Origin: Brassica napus | Taxonomy: Eukaryota; Streptophyta; Magnoliopsida; Brassicales; Brassicaceae | Direction of reading: 5' to 3' | Length of the DNA: 64,000 bases | Assembly (NCBI RefSeq): GCF_020379485.1 | Contig: NC_063437.1 | Coordinates: 21,601,726-21,665,725, forward strand | In this document: positions 60,401 through 64,000 of the stretch, piece by piece | Numbering within the stretch: the stretch's first letter is position 1 | How the letters are laid out: each line of letters begins with the position of its first letter | Notes under the pieces: generated by a model | Told to the model about the DNA's origin: nothing | Database searches by the model: none | What the model saw: the letters and a program-made list of their open reading frames with translations, nothing else | Position numbers and translations under genes: made by a program

Positions 60401-62033
60401 TATATGATAAACTTCTTTTCATGGTACATGGACATCGTTCTAATTTTTTATCCATTAATTTAGCAAAACTGCAAATACTCTCTAAATCATTGGACTAACC
60501 ACTATAAAATTGCTATTCCCTAGAGAAACGGAGACAACAAAAGTTCCAAACCTCTTTGAACTTCATCAAATTTTATTACATGATTCAAATATGTTTTAAA
60601 ACAGTATTTTCAATTTGTTTTGAATTTTTCTCAAAATCTATGTGTACCCCCCTACGAAAATAGTGAGTTTTCGGTAAATGCTATATATATGAAGTCTATA
60701 ATCTTTAATTCGTTTTAAAATTTATAACCACATTATACATTTGTATTAATATACGATAAACTCCTTTTCATGGTACATGGACATCGTTCTAATTTTTTAT
60801 CAATTAATTTAGCAAAACTGTAAATACTACCAAAATCATTAGACTAACCACTATAAAATTGATATTTCTTAGAGAAACGGAGACAACAAAGGTTTCAAAC
60901 CTCTTTGAACTTCATCATATTTTATTACAAGATTCAAATATGTACTAAAACAGTATTCTCAAATTTTTTGAATTTTTCTCAAAATCTATGTGTACCCCCC
61001 CCCCTACGAAAATAGTGAGTTTTCGATAAATGCTCTATATATGAAGCCTATAATCTTTAAATTTGTTTTAAAATTTAAAACCACATTTGTATTAATATAT
61101 GATAAACTCCTTTTTATGGTACATGGACATCGTTCTAATTTTTTATCAATTAATTTAGCTAAACTGTAAATACTCCTTAAATCATTGGACTAACCACTAT
61201 AAAATTGCTATTCCTTAGAGAAACGGAGACAACAAAGGTTCCAAACCTCTTTGAACTTCATCATATTTTATTACATGATTCAAATATGTATTAAAACAGT
61301 ATTTTCAATTTTTTTGAATTTTTCTCAAAATCTATGTGTACCCCTACGAAAATAGTGAGTTTTCGATAAATGCTCTATATATGAAGCCTATAATCTTTTA
61401 ATTCGTTTTAAAATTTAAAACCACATTATACATTGTATTAATTTATGATAAACTCATTTTCATGGTACATGTAAATCGTTCTAATTTTTTATCAATTAAT
61501 TTAACAAAACTGCAAATACTCCCTAAATCATTAGACTAACCACTATAAAATTGATATTCCCTAGAGAAACGGAGACAACAAAGGTTCTAAACCTCTTTGA
61601 ACTTCATCATATTTTATTACATGATTCAAATATGTATTAAAACAGTATTTTCAATTTTTTGAATTTTTTTCAAAATCTATATGTTAACCCTACCAAATTA
61701 GTGAGTTTTCGGTAAATGCTCTATATATGAAGCCTATAATCTTTTAATTCGTTTTAAAATTTATAACCACATTATACATTTGTATTAATTTATGATAAAC
61801 TACTTTTCTTGGTACATGGACATCGTTCTAATTTTTTATCAATTAATTTAGCAAAACTGCAAATACTCCCTAAATCATAAGACTAACCACTATAAAATTG
61901 TTATTCCCTAGAGAAACGGAGACAACAAAGGTTCCAAACCTCTTTGAACTTCATCATATGTTATTCCATGATTCATATATGTATTAAAACAGTATTTTCA
62001 AATTTTTTGAATTTTTTTCAAAATCTATGTGTA

Positions 62034-63160
62034 TCAGCCAATTGAAAATAATTCATCATAATCAATTTTTATATTTTGATTGAATCTCATGGTACGAATG
62101 TTTTTTTTCCTTTTTCACTTTTTTTTTAAATTTAATTCTTTGAAATACTCCATGAGATATTAGTCCAATGCTGGTGCTCCTAGAGAATTACCAAGCCGTC
62201 ATAACTTTTTTTACAAATCAGTTTATTTTATTATTTAAATCAGTAAAGTGCTCAACATAAAAATCAAATTTCTCTTTTATTTTTCAATGTATTTTCTAAA
62301 CCATAGCAAACTTGATTTTAATTGGTTGACATTATATAAATATAAAATTTGTGACAAATTAAGCATTTTTGTTATTTTAAGATTCATATTGCCCACCATA
62401 TCTTGATTCTTTCAATACTATTATCTAAAAAGAAAATATAACTTATATTTATAATTTAATAAAATTTAAACTAAACTAACAAATTGATACATCCACAAGA
62501 GTTCTAAGTTATAAATTTAGAGAACCCGTGTATAATGCAAAAAAAAAAAGAATACTAACTATTCATTTTAAAATGTAGTTTAATTTATTAAATCTATGCA
62601 CACTGTAATAAATATAGACATGATTTATTTTAACTTGATACTTATCTATTATTTTATTTTAAAATTTTATGTTTTGTATAAACTTTATATTAACTACTTA
62701 TGCTAATAATAATATATAAAATTTATATAATAAAAATACCAGGAGATGATAAAAGATTTCTATACCAGGAGGTCTGAGTTTCAATCCCGGAGAAAGACGA
62801 ATTATGCAGAAAAATTGGAGAAATACTTATAAGAGATTTTCAGCATGGTGCAAGGAGTACCGTCGGAAATAGATCATTCAAGGTGATGCAGTCATACGTG
62901 AATCCTCGTAAGACAAGTAAAATTGTCGGTTGTAATATCGTCTATGTAATGTTGTCTATGTAATGTTTTCATAGTTTGTAATAGCATAATAAACAGACAA
63001 CAAAATAATTTTTTAATAATAATTTTAGATCATAATTCACATATATTTAAATTTGATACCACACAAGTTTAACGACTATCAGTGATGATGGATCGGAGCC
63101 TCGTTAACGGCTTTCGCTGATCCATCGCCTTCAAACTCTCAAACTCTTTTTTTCTTCTTT
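62034..63160. other. Intergenic DNA between satellite and JAR1
   Basis: AT-rich. It has no gene I recognise apart from a SINE-like segment at about 62741-62995. The last 100 bp, with GACGATTATCAGTGATGATGG-like unique sequence and a pyrimidine-rich tract, is the JAR1 proximal promoter. Confidence 0.5.
62741..62995 (+). mobile_element. Possible SINE remnant
   Basis: The segment has GTCTGAGTTTCAATCCCGG, resembling a Pol III B box context, a moderately GC-richer body, and an end rich in TAATGTTTTCATAGTTTGTA repeats. No clear A box or target duplication was found, so the call is tentative. Confidence 0.3.
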
Positions 63161-63200
63161 CTTTTCTCTCTATAAAATCGCAACTTCCTCTGACTTTTCT
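63100..63200 (+). promoter_or_regulatory. JAR1 core promoter
   Basis: TATAAAAT at 63171-63178 follows a long pyrimidine tract. Transcription probably starts about 30 bp downstream, near 63205. Confidence 0.65.
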
Positions 63201-63306
63201 GAATCACTCAAAATTTGTTTTCTCTATCTCACTCCTTAATCTTCTGTCTCTCTCCATCTCTATCTAATCCTCCTCCAAGCTTCACAGCTTGAAGCAACAA
63301 CATCAG

Positions 63307-63855
63307 GTATTCTCTCTCTCTCCTCCCCTCTCACTCCTTCATCGGAAAATTTATGCTCCGCCGTATCAAATTATTCTGTAATTCATTTGTCTCCGGTTCC
63401 GACCATCGTTGACTTTTCTTTCTTCTCTCTTCTCTTTAATTCAGATAGATTCCAAAGTTGTCCTCTTTTAACCTCTGCTCCTAACAGATTCCTCGATTGG
63501 TAATAACCTCTAGAAAACTATTAGGTTCCTCAAAAACAAAAACAAAAAAAACGCTTGATTCGTGACCTCAGCCTTATCGTGATCTATCATCTTTAGGACA
63601 AGTGGGATTCATCATCAGACAGACAGAGTCGTGTTCCCTCTGCTATGCGTAGATTCCCTCCAAAATCGTTTCTCTCTGTTTTAACTTTTGTTCTGTTTTA
63701 AACTTTCTCTTTTTGGATGCTCACAATACATAAGAGGGCTTTTAAGTCTCTTCCTTCCTTACATTCTCTCTCTCTCTCTCTCTGCCCGCTTCTGGTACGG
63801 ATTGTCTCTTAACTATTTCGATGCCATTTCTTGATCCTCTCTGTTTCTATTTCAG
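63307..63855 (+). other. 5' UTR intron of JAR1
   Basis: Donor CAG|GTATTC at 63306/63307 and acceptor TTTCAG|GATG at 63855/63856 define a 549-bp leader intron that ends one base before the start codon. It is CT-rich, with a (TC)n tract at 63765-63783. Such leader introns often enhance expression in plants. Confidence 0.75.
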
Positions 63856-63856
63856 G

Positions 63857-64000
63857 ATGTTGGAGAAAAAGGTTGAGACTTTCAACATGAACAGAGTAAT
63901 CGAAGACTTCGAGGAAATGAGCAGAAACGCTGATCAAGTCCAGATACAAACCTTAAAAGACATTCTACTCAAGAACCATTCCGCCATTTACTTAAAAAAC
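63857..64000 (+). CDS. JAR1: Jasmonoyl-amino acid synthetase JAR1/GH3.11, 5' part
   Basis: The first 48 codons, cut by the window edge. The N-terminus MLEKKVETFNMNRVIEDFEE, then QTLKDILLKNHSAIYL, matches the start of GH3.11/JAR1, with one extra Lys near position 4 compared with the Arabidopsis sequence as I remember it. JAR1 is an acyl-adenylate-forming GH3 enzyme in the cytosol. It conjugates jasmonic acid to isoleucine, making JA-Ile, the ligand of the COI1-JAZ receptor. The catalytic domain lies beyond the window. A leader intron ends directly before the ATG. It is the colinear partner of At2g46370. Confidence 0.93.
   Translation, partial: MLEKKVETFNMNRVIEDFEEMSRNADQVQIQTLKDILLKNHSAIYLKN

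Larger units (their letters stand above)
39971..62033. repeat. Satellite array, family B (about 347-bp monomers)
   Basis: About 63 head-to-tail monomers in the same orientation as family A. Landmark spacing, for example 48851 to 49198, is 347 bp. Homologous to family A throughout but with fixed differences: AAAATAGTGAGTTTTCGG instead of AAAATATTGAATTTTTCGG, CTATATATGAAGCCTATAAT, TACATGGACATCGTTCTAAT, GAACTTCATCATATTTTATT, and CTATGTGTACCCCCC instead of CTATGGGTTAACCCC. Central monomers are very alike; the first two or three and the last few are more diverged and keep family-A traits such as CATATGTTAT. No other transposon is seen inside. Confidence 0.96.

Noticed and set aside
29422..62033. 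CRISPR array
   Set aside because: Units of about 350 bp without unique spacers, in a plant nuclear context with introns and tRNA of eukaryotic type. It is a satellite.
29422..62033. Centromere
   Set aside because: The monomer length differs from the roughly 176-bp centromeric satellites I know in Brassica, no centromeric retrotransposon is seen, and genes flank it closely. It cannot be excluded without CENH3 data.

Overview
The window looks like a nuclear chromosome segment from a Brassicaceae plant. The genes have short GT-AG introns, AT-rich intergenic DNA and Helitron ends of the type common in this family. The recognisable genes run in the order of the distal long arm of Arabidopsis thaliana chromosome 2, as I recall locus numbers: sphingoid-base kinase LCBK2 (At2g46090-like), a LEA_2 protein (At2g46140-like), ATL67 (At2g46160-like), FCF1 (At2g46230-like) and JAR1 (At2g46370-like). 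Many loci expected between them are absent, as in a fractionated Brassica-type subgenome. A mitoribosomal mL46 gene is an apparent extra.

Layout: 0.3-1.6 kb, a Helitron. 1.9-5.9 kb, LCBK2, a tRNA-Glu(CTC) and mL46. 6.5-8.8 kb, a second Helitron in the opposite orientation, ending about 30 bp upstream of the TATA box of the LEA_2 gene (8.9-9.5 kb). 10.4-11.0 kb, the intronless RING-H2 gene ATL67. 11.6-14.4 kb, a DUF295 gene with a hAT-like MITE in its intron, bracketed by a direct repeat. 15.5-16.9 kb, nine-exon FCF1 on the minus strand.

17.1-27.3 kb is a young accessory block. It is a large imperfect inverted repeat whose left arm carries a frameshifted DUF295 gene and whose right arm carries an intact one. 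The spacer holds a minus-strand gene with a six-unit 30-bp minisatellite and a poly(A)-tailed retro-insertion. The empty site of that insertion survives in the right arm. A Stowaway-like MITE lies at 27.9 kb.

29.4-62.0 kb, half the window, is a single head-to-tail satellite array. It has two related families of about 350 bp: family A (29.42-39.97 kb, about 30 monomers) and family B (39.97-62.03 kb, about 63 monomers). Both array ends and the A/B junction fall at the same monomer phase. A 100-N gap and a corrupted stretch lie inside family B. The array stops about 1.1 kb before the promoter of JAR1, whose 5' UTR intron and first 48 codons end the window.

The genes do not form one pathway. LCBK2 is sphingolipid signalling, mL46 mitochondrial translation, ATL67 ubiquitination, FCF1 pre-rRNA processing and JAR1 jasmonate activation. 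The most notable content is the satellite array inside a gene-bearing segment and the nested duplications around the DUF295 genes.
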